NCBI GenBank assembly: GCA_002455255.1
Contig: DKKL01000034.1
Span: 81,950 to 145,949 of the forward strand
Origin: Candidatus Tepidiaquacellales bacterium UBA6667
GTDB lineage: Bacteria > Bacteroidota > Ignavibacteria > Tepidaquicellales > Tepidaquicellaceae
Direction of reading: 5' to 3'
Length of the DNA stretch: 64,000 nucleotides
Made by a program: the position numbers and the translations under genes. Shown here piece by piece: positions 44,839 through 54,159 of this stretch (positions within the stretch are counted from its first letter, which is position 1; each line of letters opens with the position of its first letter). The notes under the pieces were generated by a model. The model worked only from the letters and a program-made list of their open reading frames with translations. It had not been told where the DNA came from and did not search any database.

Positions 44839-46767
44839 TTAATAAGTAATATTACTCATGTCACTTCTAAATTCCATCGGTTCGTATTCTTTAACTATCT
44901 TTTTCATTAAATACATTAATTCATGCTTAGTACATTTGTTTGCTCTTTCTATTAAATCTTCTATCAGCTTTTCAAGATTTTCAAATGATACTTTATTATT
45001 ATTCTGTAATATCATTATTTTTTCATTGGTAGTTTTTCCATACTTCTCTCCTTTGATAAATAATTCCTCAAATAATTTTTCACCCGGTCTTAGACCTGTA
45101 ATTTCTACTTTTATATCTTTATCTACTTCATATCCTGAGAGTTTAATCATATCACAAGCAAGGTCATATACTTTTACTGGTTTACCCATATCAAGAACGA
45201 AAATTTCACCTCCTTCACCAAGTACTGATGACTGAAGAACGAGCTGTACAGCTTCTGGGATTGTCATAAAATATCTTGTGATATCAGGATGAGTTATCGT
45301 AACAGGACCGCCTTCTTTTATTTGGTTCCTGAATGTGTGAATTACGCTTCCTCGACTTCCAAGAACGTTTCCAAATCTTACAGCAACAAAATTATTTTCA
45401 AAATTTTTCGCATAATTTAATACAATTAATTCTGCTATCCTCTTTGATGCACCCATTATACTTGTTGGGTTTACTGCTTTATCTGTCGAGATTAAAACAA
45501 AATTCTTTGTACCATTTCTCACAGCCGATTCCACCAGTATTTTCGTACCTAATACATTGTTAGAAATCGCTTCCACATAGTTGTGTTCCATTATTGGAAC
45601 ATGTTTATGTGCTGCGGCATGATACACTATGTCCGGTTTATATCTTTCAAAAACAACTTCAATCCTGTCTTGAAATCTTATATCTGCAATTACTGTTTTT
45701 ATTTCTGTTTCAAATGAATCATCTGAGGAAGATTTAATTCTTCTGTTTAATTCCTGCTCAATTTCAAAAACTGAATTCTCACCGTGTCCTAATAGAATTA
45801 TTTGTTTTGGTTTGCATTTTAAAATCTGACGGCATAATTCGCTTCCTATTGATCCACCTGCTCCTGTAATTAAAACTTTGTTATTCTTTATTAAATGTTT
45901 TACATCATTACTTTCTATATTGACAACATTCCTTCTTAATAAATCTTCAATAAGCACTTCACGAATATTTTCAATTCTTACATTCTCACCAAGGAGTTCG
46001 AATATTCCGGGAATTATCTGAGTTTTAATTCCTATTTTTTTGCAAATCCCTACAATTTCCCTAATCTCTTCACCTGATGCAGTCGGCATTGCAATCAATA
46101 CTTTATCTGCATTATAATCTTTTATAGCGTGTCTTATTTTACTTCTTCCGCCTATCACAGGAATTCCTCTGATTTTCATTCCTATTTTTGATTTATCATC
46201 ATCAATAAATCCGATAGGTGTAAAACCTAACTGAGGATTGCGTTGCATTTCTTGTACTATTGAAAGTCCTGCTTTACCTGCACCAACTATTATTATTCTT
46301 TCAGAATTGTTATGAAGAAAAAATCTTTCTTTCAGTCTTTCAACAATTCTTAATGAAAGACGTGTAATCCCAATAAACATTACTGAAAGTAATCCATCAA
46401 TTATTGGAAGTGAAAGAGGAACTTCATATACATCAAACAATTTAGAAAAATGAAAAATATAAAAGACAACTGACTGTATTAGCAATACGAAGCAACTTAT
46501 TATTATTAATCTTATTACTTCATCAATACTCGCATATTGCCAATATCTTTTATACAATCCGAGCAGAAAGAACAAACTAATCTTAATAAGCATAAAAAGT
46601 ATAACCGTCGAATATATACCATATGTATATTCAGACAGATTTACATTCCAATCAGTTCTTATAAAAAGTGCAATGAATGGAATAATGAGAAAAGCAAAGA
46701 AGTCCAGCACAAAAAAATGCCTATTTCTGATTTTCGAAACGCTGCTATATAGATATTCTATTGCCAT
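44839..46767 (-). CDS. Membrane-bound nucleotide-sugar 4,6-dehydratase (WbpM/CapD/PglF family)
   Basis: A 642-residue protein. About four N-terminal membrane segments (20-135) are followed by a CoA-binding-like Rossmann region with IIVGAGKAGLSIVQEM. The catalytic SDR domain starts near 300 with ITGAGGSIGSELCRQI and has AAAHKHVPIMEHN, STDKAVNPTSIMGASKR, where Met replaces the classical Tyr as in WbpM, and GLRPGEKLFEELF. It converts UDP-GlcNAc to UDP-4-keto-6-deoxy-GlcNAc at the inner membrane and so feeds bacillosamine- or QuiNAc-type sugars. The genome thus has both a WbpM-type and a PseB-type dehydratase. A 236-base gap separates it from acpS. Confidence 0.92.
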   Translation of the reverse strand: MAIEYLYSSVSKIRNRHFFVLDFFAFLIIPFIALFIRTDWNVNLSEYTYGIYSTVILFMLIKISLFFLLGLYKRYWQYASIDEVIRLIIISCFVLLIQSVVFYIFHFSKLFDVYEVPLSLPIIDGLLSVMFIGITRLSLRIVERLKERFFLHNNSERIIIVGAGKAGLSIVQEMQRNPQLGFTPIGFIDDDKSKIGMKIRGIPVIGGRSKIRHAIKDYNADKVLIAMPTASGEEIREIVGICKKIGIKTQIIPGIFELLGENVRIENIREVLIEDLLRRNVVNIESNDVKHLIKNNKVLITGAGGSIGSELCRQILKCKPKQIILLGHGENSVFEIEQELNRRIKSSSDDSFETEIKTVIADIRFQDRIEVVFERYKPDIVYHAAAHKHVPIMEHNYVEAISNNVLGTKILVESAVRNGTKNFVLISTDKAVNPTSIMGASKRIAELIVLNYAKNFENNFVAVRFGNVLGSRGSVIHTFRNQIKEGGPVTITHPDITRYFMTIPEAVQLVLQSSVLGEGGEIFVLDMGKPVKVYDLACDMIKLSGYEVDKDIKVEITGLRPGEKLFEELFIKGEKYGKTTNEKIMILQNNNKVSFENLEKLIEDLIERANKCTKHELMYLMKKIVKEYEPMEFRSDMSNITY

Positions 46768-46816
46768 TTATTTAAAGAGGCGCTTATTAACTTATTAATT
46801 TAAAATAAATAATTCT

Positions 46817-46843
46817 ATTATAAAATAACAAATTAAATCCCAA
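46817..46843 (-). promoter_or_regulatory. Candidate promoter for the WbpM-type dehydratase gene
   Basis: On the minus strand a perfect TATAAT (46822-46817) is preceded 15 bases earlier by TTGGGA (46843-46838), about 50 bases before the ATG. The -10 box is good, but the -35 box is weak and the spacing short. In such AT-rich sequence chance matches are frequent. Confidence 0.25.
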
Positions 46844-46949
46844 AATAACTAATCAAATCTGAGTAAAAAATCTCCCAAAAGCAAAAATAATCACTTAAAT
46901 GAATTTCTCAAAGCACAACTTTGGACAAAACTCATTTACGCAATTTTCT

Positions 46950-46980
46950 AAAAATCAGTTTTAAAAAATAAATGATTTTT
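46950..46980 (-). terminator. Weak AT-rich hairpin after acpS
   Basis: Inverted repeat AAAAATCA / TGATTTTT with a 15-base spacer, 24 bases after the acpS stop on the minus strand, with T-rich sequence on the distal side. The stem has only two G/C pairs, so termination would be inefficient. It is the only hairpin-like candidate between the housekeeping operon and the WbpM-type gene. Confidence 0.35.
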
Positions 46981-47003
46981 ATTATTAAATTATAAACGGA
47001 TTA

Positions 47004-47366
47004 TTAATCTTCGCAAATTACTACTGCACAGGCATAATCATCAGTATGAGAAATACTCACCTGAAATTTATAGAGGAAAAATCCTTTGTCAATGATTTGG
47101 TGAATAAAAGGTTTCCCTTTTTTATCATTTATAATTTCAATGTCTTTCCACGAAAATTCTTTGCCTACTCCGGTTCCGATAGCTTTGGAATATGCTTCTT
47201 TGGCTGCATATCTTCCCGCAAAATGAAGCTCTGGCTTAGAAAATGATTTGCAATACTCAATTTCTTTTTCTGTAAGAATACGGGAATAAAATTTTTCACC
47301 AAATTTTTCTATAACTCCTCTTATTCTTTTGATATCAACGATATCAGTTCCAACTCCTATAACCAT
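47004..47366 (-). CDS. acpS: Holo-[acyl-carrier-protein] synthase
   Basis: A 120-residue phosphopantetheinyl transferase of the short AcpS class. GVGTDIVDI (4-12) carries the magnesium-binding Asp8, and FAGRYAAKEAYSKA (49-62) holds Glu57 and the catalytic-Lys region. The C-terminal VSISHTDDYACAVV is also typical. It transfers 4'-phosphopantetheine from CoA to apo-ACP. It shares one base with the upstream HAD gene and is the last gene of the 59189-47004 operon. Confidence 0.95.
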   Translation of the reverse strand: MVIGVGTDIVDIKRIRGVIEKFGEKFYSRILTEKEIEYCKSFSKPELHFAGRYAAKEAYSKAIGTGVGKEFSWKDIEIINDKKGKPFIHQIIDKGFFLYKFQVSISHTDDYACAVVICED

Positions 47367-48052
47367 TAAATTTTATTATTTAAATTATTAATAATTTCTG
47401 TTAATTCTGAAATATCTTTTATATCAAAATCAGATCCGGGATTTAATGTATTAAATGTATCTCCGTATCTTGCAAATACTGTTTTCATTCCTACTGATTT
47501 TGCTCCAACTACATCGCGTTCAGCCCAGTCACCAATCATTAAACATTCTTCCGCTTTCAGATTTAATCTTTCTAATGCAAGATTAAAAGGTACGGGTGAT
47601 GGTTTTCTTTCGTTGCTGTCGCTGAAAGTTACCACAACATCAAAAAGATGATGAAAATTTAAATATGATAATCTAAGCCATGCTTCTTTGCCGGGAGCAT
47701 CTGAAACAACCGCAAGCTTAAGACCGTTTTTTATTAATGTAAGCAAAGTTGGTAATACTTTTGGATATGGTTTTAAAGCAGCTTCTCTTGCAGTTCTGTA
47801 AGCGACAATTCCCGCAGACAAAATTTTATAATCAATTTTTCCGGTTAAATCTATCAGAAGTTTATCAAAAACTTCCTGATACTCTATACCTCTGTCTTTA
47901 TAAATTTCATCAACTTTTTTTTGGATAAATTCTGATGAGTGATTTAGACCCGCATCTATCATTGCATGAATAGCAGCATTAACAGCAGATGATTTCAAGA
48001 ACATAAAATCTACAAGTGTATTATCCAAATCAAATATGACTGCTTTAATCAT
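47366..48052 (-). CDS. HAD-superfamily hydrolase (phosphoglycolate phosphatase-like)
   Basis: A 228-residue HAD type I phosphatase. Motif I is VIFDLDNTLVDF (5-16), with a helical cap of about 70 residues. VVSDAPGKEAW carries motif II, RKPSPVPF motif III and MIGDWAERDVVGAKSVG motif IV. The cap and length fit the Gph/YjjG-like group, which acts on small phosphorylated metabolites, but the substrate cannot be told. It overlaps the Fur-like gene by 4 bases and acpS by one base. Confidence 0.88.
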   Translation of the reverse strand: MIKAVIFDLDNTLVDFMFLKSSAVNAAIHAMIDAGLNHSSEFIQKKVDEIYKDRGIEYQEVFDKLLIDLTGKIDYKILSAGIVAYRTAREAALKPYPKVLPTLLTLIKNGLKLAVVSDAPGKEAWLRLSYLNFHHLFDVVVTFSDSNERKPSPVPFNLALERLNLKAEECLMIGDWAERDVVGAKSVGMKTVFARYGDTFNTLNPGSDFDIKDISELTEIINNLNNKI

Positions 48053-48471
48053 TTGATTAACTCCTTACACTCCGAGCATGTCCCAAAAAATTCAAGCGAA
48101 TGGGATATATCTTCATAACCTTTTTTCTTTAAATCTTTTTCAATTTCATTTGTGATGCATCTGTCTATATTCTCTATTTTTTTACAAACATTACAAACTA
48201 TATGATGATGGTGATGTCTGTCAATTATAAGTTCGTATCTTTTGTATTCGTCATTAAAGTTTATTTCATTTACAAACTTTGCTTTAATGAATGAGTTTAA
48301 TGTTCTGTAAACTGTCGCAAGATCGGTTTTTCTGTTTTTTATTTTCTTATGTATCTCAGCAATGGTTAGCGGTTTATGATTTTCCCTTAAAATTTTTATA
48401 ATTTCAAGTCGTGGATTAGTTATCCGTAAACTATTATCTGACAATATTTTTTTATACTCATCATTTATCAT
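48049..48471 (-). CDS. fur: Fur-family metal-responsive transcriptional regulator
   Basis: A 140-residue Fur-family protein from the chosen start. The winged-helix domain contains [20 protein letters not shown] and [14 protein letters not shown], the recognition helix. The dimerisation/metal domain has RHHHHHIVC and two Cys pairs (C-N-V-C and C-S-E-C) for structural zinc. The open frame extends 15 codons upstream, but ATG 48471 ([10 protein letters not shown]) gives the normal length and overlaps the upstream dehydrogenase stop by 11 bases. Whether it senses iron, zinc or peroxide is not decided by sequence. Confidence 0.9.
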   Translation of the reverse strand: MINDEYKKILSDNSLRITNPRLEIIKILRENHKPLTIAEIHKKIKNRKTDLATVYRTLNSFIKAKFVNEINFNDEYKRYELIIDRHHHHHIVCNVCKKIENIDRCITNEIEKDLKKKGYEDISHSLEFFGTCSECKELIK

Positions 48472-49330
48472 ATGAGTAAAATCCTTTGCCTGTTTTCCTG
48501 CCAAGTAATCCGGCATCTACCATTTTTTTCTGAATAAAATTTGGTCTGTATTTCGGATCGTTAAAGTAAGCATCATATACAGATTTAGTAACAGAAAAAT
48601 TTATATCAATTCCAATCAAATCCATAAGTTCAAAAGGACCCATAGCAAAACCTCCGCAATTTTTCATTACATTATCAATTGTCTTATAATCGGCTGTCCC
48701 TTCACTTAATATTTTTAATGCCTCTCCATAAAAAGGACGGGCTATTCTGTTCACAATAAAAGCGGGAGTATCTTTTGTAAATACCGAGACTTTGTTTATT
48801 TTTTTGCAAAGTTCATAAGTGAGCAAAGTTGTTTTTTCATCTGTAAAATCTCCGTTTATTATTTCAACAAGTTTCATAATATTCGCAGGATTAAAAAAAT
48901 GCATCCCTATCACTCTGCCTCTGTTTTTTTTAACAAAAGTTGAAATTAATGTAACTGAAATTGATGATGTATTGGTTGCAAAAACTGCATTTTCAGAACA
49001 TAGCTCATCAAGCTTTCTGAATGTTTCTTTTTTAATTTCAATATTTTCAGGAACTGCTTCTATAAAAAAATCACCGCTTGATAAGTCTTCAAATTTATTT
49101 GTGAAGTGAAGTCTATCCAAAGCATCATTTTTTTCATCTGAAGTTATTTTAGATTTTTCAACTGCTTTGTTCAAATTTTTAAGTATATATTCGCCTGATT
49201 TGCCTAATATTTCTTCACTCACATCATATAATATAACTTTAAAACCTGCGAGTATGCATGAAATGGCTATGCCTGAACCCATTGTTCCGGAACCGAGAAC
49301 TCCAATAGTTTTTATGTCAGATAGTTTCAT
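48461..49330 (-). CDS. 3-hydroxyacyl-CoA (3-hydroxybutyryl-CoA) dehydrogenase
   Basis: A 289-residue enzyme. The NAD loop is [12 protein letters not shown] (11-22), followed by [20 protein letters not shown], the catalytic-His region [16 protein letters not shown], and the C-terminal domain with [12 protein letters not shown] and [12 protein letters not shown] at the very end. The size matches the short monofunctional HbdA/PaaH type, which interconverts 3-hydroxybutyryl-CoA and acetoacetyl-CoA. It starts 47 bases after folC and overlaps the Fur-like gene. Its role next to folC and acpS may be lipid or butyrate metabolism. Confidence 0.92.
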   Translation of the reverse strand: MKLSDIKTIGVLGSGTMGSGIAISCILAGFKVILYDVSEEILGKSGEYILKNLNKAVEKSKITSDEKNDALDRLHFTNKFEDLSSGDFFIEAVPENIEIKKETFRKLDELCSENAVFATNTSSISVTLISTFVKKNRGRVIGMHFFNPANIMKLVEIINGDFTDEKTTLLTYELCKKINKVSVFTKDTPAFIVNRIARPFYGEALKILSEGTADYKTIDNVMKNCGGFAMGPFELMDLIGIDINFSVTKSVYDAYFNDPKYRPNFIQKKMVDAGLLGRKTGKGFYSYDK

Positions 49331-49377
49331 TATATAATATAAAATTTCTTAAATGGAGATTATATTCAAAAAAATTA

Positions 49378-50631
49378 TTAATTAAATAGTTTAAGTTTCT
49401 TATTTGCCAATAGAAAATCAGATACAACATAAAATGAACCTGTAACCAATAACAAATCTTTTTTGGTAATAATTGATTTTGCAATTTTGAGGGCTTCTGA
49501 TAAATTTTCTGACAAAATTAATTTTTTTTTATTTTTAAAATATTCTTTTAGTTCGTCACTGCCAAGTGAACGCTTAATCTCAGCTTTGGTTAATATTATT
49601 TTTTCTGAATTTAGTTTTTCGATTTCCTTTGCACATTTATTTATATCTTTGTCTGCCATTAATCCGAAGATTACAATAAGTTTATTATGTTTATAATTTT
49701 TTAGATTTGATTTCAAGTTTGATAATGCCTGCGGGTTGTGAGAGACATCTGTTATAACAATAGGGTTACTGTGGATTTTTTCAAATCTTCCGTGAAAATG
49801 TGAATTTACGGAAACATTTTTTATGCCTGATTTAATATCAGATTTTTTAATATTAAACCTGTAATAAAAATTTAAAACTGTTATTACAGACATTACGGTA
49901 TTTAAATTTATCTTTTGATAGTCAGGACTAATTTTTACATCTGTAACAAATTTTTCAAATAGTTTTTCTTTATCGGAATTTATGTAATGAGTTTTTAGTT
50001 TTTCACATTTCTCTTCAATAATTTTGTATGAAATTTTAGGAAGTTTACCAGTCACACAAAACGATTTTTTTTTAATTATTCCTGCTTTTTCAAATGTTAT
50101 TTTTTCAATACTATTCCCGAGAAACGAAGTGTGGTCTATCCCGATTGCCGTTATAACCGAAACCAAAGGGTTTAAAACATTTGTAGAATCAAGCCGTCCG
50201 CCAAGTCCTGTTTCAATTACTGCTACATCTGCTTTTTTAACACTGAAATATTCAAACGCCATTGCAGTTGTAACTTCAAAAAAACTCGGATTAATTTTTT
50301 TAATTACAGATTTAATATTTTCTGTAAATGTGATAATAAAATTTTTAGTTATTAAATTTCCGTTCACAGAAATTCTTTCACGGAAATCGAGTATGTGAGG
50401 TGATGTATAAAGTGCGGTTTTATATCCTGATTCTATTAATATAGAATTCAAGTAAGAGGAAACACTTCCCTTCCCGTTAGTTCCTGCGATGTGTATAGAC
50501 TTAAAGTTTTTTTGAGGATTTCCGAGATGCTCAAGAAGATAATTAATATTATTTAGATTATACTTTATACCCAGTCTTTCAAGACTGAACAAATAATTAA
50601 TTACCTTTTTATATGAAGAACTATCATCCAA
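49378..50631 (-). CDS. folC: Bifunctional folylpolyglutamate/dihydrofolate synthase
   Basis: A 417-residue Mur-ligase-family enzyme. The ATP loop is HIAGTNGKGSVSSYL (47-61), followed by YTSPHILDFRERI, ETGLGGRLDSTNVL and TAIGIDHTSFLG. TDVSHNPQAL in the C-terminal domain is the conserved Asp-x2-His-Asn-Pro motif. It adds glutamates to folates, and many bacterial forms also ligate glutamate to dihydropteroate. It follows ccmF by 16 bases. No folP or folE is seen in the window, so its partners lie elsewhere. Confidence 0.93.
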   Translation of the reverse strand: MDDSSSYKKVINYLFSLERLGIKYNLNNINYLLEHLGNPQKNFKSIHIAGTNGKGSVSSYLNSILIESGYKTALYTSPHILDFRERISVNGNLITKNFIITFTENIKSVIKKINPSFFEVTTAMAFEYFSVKKADVAVIETGLGGRLDSTNVLNPLVSVITAIGIDHTSFLGNSIEKITFEKAGIIKKKSFCVTGKLPKISYKIIEEKCEKLKTHYINSDKEKLFEKFVTDVKISPDYQKINLNTVMSVITVLNFYYRFNIKKSDIKSGIKNVSVNSHFHGRFEKIHSNPIVITDVSHNPQALSNLKSNLKNYKHNKLIVIFGLMADKDINKCAKEIEKLNSEKIILTKAEIKRSLGSDELKEYFKNKKKLILSENLSEALKIAKSIITKKDLLLVTGSFYVVSDFLLANKKLKLFN

Positions 50632-50647
50632 TCAATTTAAATATTAA

Positions 50648-52927
50648 TTAACTGATGATTTCTTTTTTTCTTTTAATAATAGATATGAAAAAGCCAAGAA
50701 CAAGAATAACAGTTCCCGCCCAAAGTATATTTATAAAAGGTTTAACTGACGCATTAACGATTAATGATTCCGCTGTAACGTCACCTTCTTTTGGTTCTTT
50801 TGTTCTGTTATCAACAATAGCAATAGTAGCCGTAGCACCACCTTGATCTTCTCCTACTATATTCATTTTTACAAAATAAAAACTGTAATTGCTGTTATCT
50901 GTCATCCTGGTTTCAAAATATTCAGGATTTCCCTGCACATATTTTATTTTTGGAAGTAATGTTTCTGTATATTTAGAATCTTTCACTTTGATTTTAGCTC
51001 CGAGTTCAAAGTTTCCTGATTGAATTTCTTCACCCCCAGGTGTCATCGTTCCCATATCAAAATCAATAAACTCAACATTTACTTCACCAATTTGTTTTAT
51101 CTCCCCTTTTTTAAACACAACCATATCAGTATCGCTGAAAACCTCCGGCTCTACTAACCCCATCGGAGAAATATATAAATCTTTCGTAGTGAAATTTGCT
51201 ATATCAGGATTTTTCATAACACCTTCTGAGAAACTGCTGTAATACATTACAGGTTTCAACACCATTTCCTTACCGTCTTTCTCAAGTAAAATATTGAAGT
51301 GATATTTTGTATCAGTTTTGTTATTTGGATCTTCAAACGTGCTTGCACCTATATACGTCATTGTATAACCGAAAGCATTCACAGGTTTATTTATCTCTAA
51401 AGTTATATTTTCATCTCTGCTGTATTTAGAAGAAGCAATGATTCCAAGAAAAAGCAAAGCCAAACCTATATGTGCAATATAAGCACCTACATTATCTTTT
51501 TGTTTTTTGAATACTCTAACTGCTATTTCAGCATTTACAAAGAAAGAAAACAAAGCAGCAAGTGCAAAAATTGCAAATAGAAAATCCTGAACACCGACTA
51601 TTACAAGCCCTACCGTTACTATCGAAGCAAGAATTAACGGAAATATGAGACCTTTGAAAAATGTTTTGTCATCAGAGGTTTTCCATTTAAGCAATAAACT
51701 CATTCCGTTTATAAATGCAATCAGTATTGCAATCGGCAAATTCATTTTATTGTAAAACTCAATATCAATAGAACCCTTTGCTATAATAGGCCAGCTTGTT
51801 CCTGCAAGTATAACTATTGCCGATGCACAAAGTGTAAGCGACCCTACAAACAATGCAGACTCCCTTGTCATTAATTTATTAGGCTCATCGTTCAATCTTC
51901 GTAACTCTTTAAATCTGAAAATAAATGCAAGTAAAGAAATTAAAATGAATGAAGAAATAAATACAATCAATGATAGATATACTTCCTGTCCCGGATCTAC
52001 AAAAGAGTGTACTGAAGAATCACCAAGTATTCCGCTTCGTGTGAGAAATGTTGAGTATAAAACAAGTAAATATGCCGATATACAAAGTATTAGATTTGTT
52101 TTTTTATAACCACCTGTCCTTTTTTGTGCTACCATAGTATGCACCGCTGCTACTATTATAATCCAAGGTATCAAAGAAGAATTTTCAACCGGATCCCATG
52201 CCCAATAACCACCCCATCCGAGAACACCATAAGCCCAATAACCACCCATCATAATACCCAATCCTAAAATTCCACCGCTGAACAAAAGCCAAGGCAAAGC
52301 AAAATTAATCCAATCCTTGTATCTGTTTTTCATAAGAGTTGCAATGGCAAAGCAAAACGGAACAGCCATTGAAGAAAAACCAACAAAGAGTGTAGGGGGA
52401 TGAATTGACATCCAGAAATTCTGTAAGAGTGGATTTAATCCTCTGCCATCCTGCGGAATAAATCCATATTCCACTTCACCGGCAAAAGAATCCCAAACAT
52501 AATTAAAAGGAGATTTTAGTATAAGTATAAAAGCGAGAAAACCGAGTACGAGAGAAAATACTGCCATAACCTGCGGTTCAAGTCTGTCACCTTTTGAAAG
52601 GTATCGCATAAGAAAAATACCGATAACAGCAGTCATAAAAGTCCAAAGCATAAAACTTCCCTCTTGACCTGAATAGAATGTAGAAATCAAAAGTGCAAGT
52701 CCTAATTCACGATTGCTTTGTTCCCATACATACGTATATTGAAACTGATGATCAAGAATATTGAATAGAAGAAAAGCAGAAGCAGCAATAACGCTTGCTG
52801 CAGAAATATTATAAAAAATTCTTCCGAATTTTATCATTTTATCTCTTCCAAAATGGACGAGTAAAAATGATATTATAGAAAGTACGGCAAATATAGTTGC
52901 CGAGTATATTAAAAATTTTCCTAACAT
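50648..52927 (-). CDS. ccmF: Cytochrome c maturation protein CcmF (heme lyase)
   Basis: A 759-residue, roughly 15-segment inner-membrane protein. The heme-handling WWD signature WGGYWAWDPVENSSLIPW lies near residues 235-255, with conserved surrounding histidines in SIHPPTLF and HTMVAQKR. A periplasmic domain occupies about 520-730 before the last membrane segment. CcmF joins heme delivered by CcmE to apocytochrome CxxCH motifs. It is 3 bases after ccmE in the ccmABCDEF-type operon. It is somewhat longer than the usual 650 residues because of the extended C-terminal periplasmic domain. Confidence 0.93.
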   Translation of the reverse strand: MLGKFLIYSATIFAVLSIISFLLVHFGRDKMIKFGRIFYNISAASVIAASAFLLFNILDHQFQYTYVWEQSNRELGLALLISTFYSGQEGSFMLWTFMTAVIGIFLMRYLSKGDRLEPQVMAVFSLVLGFLAFILILKSPFNYVWDSFAGEVEYGFIPQDGRGLNPLLQNFWMSIHPPTLFVGFSSMAVPFCFAIATLMKNRYKDWINFALPWLLFSGGILGLGIMMGGYWAYGVLGWGGYWAWDPVENSSLIPWIIIVAAVHTMVAQKRTGGYKKTNLILCISAYLLVLYSTFLTRSGILGDSSVHSFVDPGQEVYLSLIVFISSFILISLLAFIFRFKELRRLNDEPNKLMTRESALFVGSLTLCASAIVILAGTSWPIIAKGSIDIEFYNKMNLPIAILIAFINGMSLLLKWKTSDDKTFFKGLIFPLILASIVTVGLVIVGVQDFLFAIFALAALFSFFVNAEIAVRVFKKQKDNVGAYIAHIGLALLFLGIIASSKYSRDENITLEINKPVNAFGYTMTYIGASTFEDPNNKTDTKYHFNILLEKDGKEMVLKPVMYYSSFSEGVMKNPDIANFTTKDLYISPMGLVEPEVFSDTDMVVFKKGEIKQIGEVNVEFIDFDMGTMTPGGEEIQSGNFELGAKIKVKDSKYTETLLPKIKYVQGNPEYFETRMTDNSNYSFYFVKMNIVGEDQGGATATIAIVDNRTKEPKEGDVTAESLIVNASVKPFINILWAGTVILVLGFFISIIKRKKEIIS

Positions 52928-52930
52928 TAA

Positions 52931-53326
52931 TTAAATTTCCTTTTTTATATCTTCAGGAGATGCTTCATATTTTGAAGGACATTTTGTTAATATATCTGAA
53001 GCTAAAAAATTTCCGTCTTTTATTTTACCTTTAACAACTATTGCTTCGGCTACTTCAAAATTATTTGGTTTAGCACCTTCATAGATTACTTTCATTTCAG
53101 TATTGCTGTCATCCTTCATATGAAATACGAATGTATTTGAATTGCCGTCAAACTTAGTTTCTTTATCTTTAAGCCAATACCCTTTCACTTCAACTTTTCT
53201 TAATCTTTTTTCCGCTTCTTTAAAATCAACATATTCTATTTTACTTTCAGAGAAGACTGTGAAAGCAATCGCCCCAAAAACGATGATAATGATACCACCT
53301 ATCCACATTTTTAGTTTGGAATTCAT
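52931..53326 (-). CDS. ccmE: Heme chaperone CcmE, CxxxY variant
   Basis: A 131-residue protein with one N-terminal membrane anchor (about 7-25) and a periplasmic OB-fold domain. In classical CcmE the heme is held covalently by His in an HxxxY motif. Here the aligned segment is LTKCPSKYE, giving Cys116-x3-Tyr120. The CxxxY form is known from Desulfovibrio and archaeal CcmE proteins of the so-called System I*. It receives heme from CcmC and hands it to CcmF. The ATGA overlap with the ccmD stop at 53323 shows coupling. Confidence 0.92.
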   Translation of the reverse strand: MNSKLKMWIGGIIIIVFGAIAFTVFSESKIEYVDFKEAEKRLRKVEVKGYWLKDKETKFDGNSNTFVFHMKDDSNTEMKVIYEGAKPNNFEVAEAIVVKGKIKDGNFLASDILTKCPSKYEASPEDIKKEI

Positions 53327-53469
53327 TCTTTAATTCCTTTTTTTTCTAAATCGTTTAGTTTTTTCTCGATTCTGTTAAGATACAATACAATTCCAATCCA
53401 AATGATTAGAGTGATAATTAAGACAACGTATAAATCATTAGTTTCGAGGAATGCATAGAGACTATTCAA
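53323..53469 (-). CDS. ccmD: CcmD-like small membrane protein
   Basis: A 48-residue open frame with a TTG start overlapping the ccmC stop (TTGA) and a stop overlapping the ccmE start (ATGA). The protein begins LNSLYAFLETNDLYVVLIIT, has a single membrane helix (about 13-30) and ends in a charged tail (RIEKKLNDLEKKGIKE). This is the CcmD pattern: a short N-terminal stretch, one helix and a basic cytoplasmic tail. CcmD helps release heme-loaded CcmE from CcmABC. Size, topology and exact position between ccmC and ccmE make the call sound despite the short length. Confidence 0.85.
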   Translation of the reverse strand: MNSLYAFLETNDLYVVLIITLIIWIGIVLYLNRIEKKLNDLEKKGIKE

Positions 53470-54131
53470 TTTGAACTATTTTTTAGTTTTAGATTTAAAA
53501 TTTCCGTTTTCACTTTAAGCTGAAACATATATAAAAATAAAAAAGTAAAACCGACCAATGAAGTCAGAAAAATATATAGCATTTTAGGGTCCATATCTAT
53601 TTTTCCGCGAGAGTTCACAATAGGGTCCGGATGCAATGTATCAACAACTCTTGGCATAATAAAAACAAAAAATGGTACTGTTACAAAAGCAAGAATCGCA
53701 TACACTGAACTTAGACGTGCTTTCTGTTCATAGTTATCAAGGGATGCTCTCAATACAAAGTAAGCTCCATAAATTAATAATAAAATAAAAATAGATGTCT
53801 GCCGTGGGTCCCAATTCCAAAATGCACCCCAGTTAAATTTTGCCCAGAGTGAACCTGTTGCTGTTGCAAGAATGCAAAAGACAAATCCGAGTTCTGCGGC
53901 TGAGTATTGTTTCACATCATATTGAGGGTCTCGTGTTCTTAGATATTTTACTGCATAAACCATTGACATAAAAAACGCTACAACAGAAATCCATGACATC
54001 GGAACATGATAATATAAAACTCTTGCTTTATCACCAAGTGCAGGAATGTGCGGAATGGGAATAAGGAAACTGAGGAATATAACAGCAGTAACTAAAACAA
54101 TAGAGCTATATTTGAAAATTTTGATTGCCAT
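53466..54131 (-). CDS. ccmC: Heme exporter/handler CcmC
   Basis: A 221-residue protein with six membrane segments. The WWD domain KFNWGAFWNWDPRQTSIF is flanked by conserved His in YYHVPMSW and DTLHPDP. CcmC loads heme onto CcmE on the periplasmic side. It lies 28 bases after a lipoprotein gene that separates it from ccmB, and its stop is shared with the ccmD start. The protein ends with a polar tail (LKVKTEILNLKLKNSSN). Confidence 0.92.
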   Translation of the reverse strand: MAIKIFKYSSIVLVTAVIFLSFLIPIPHIPALGDKARVLYYHVPMSWISVVAFFMSMVYAVKYLRTRDPQYDVKQYSAAELGFVFCILATATGSLWAKFNWGAFWNWDPRQTSIFILLLIYGAYFVLRASLDNYEQKARLSSVYAILAFVTVPFFVFIMPRVVDTLHPDPIVNSRGKIDMDPKMLYIFLTSLVGFTFLFLYMFQLKVKTEILNLKLKNSSN

Positions 54132-54159
54132 TAAACGAGAATATTTATAGAAATGAAAA

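Noticed and set aside
44858..46752. Several plus-strand open frames opposite the WbpM-type gene
   Set aside because: They are antisense shadows of a strongly conserved coding sequence, with no family motifs and no ribosome sites.
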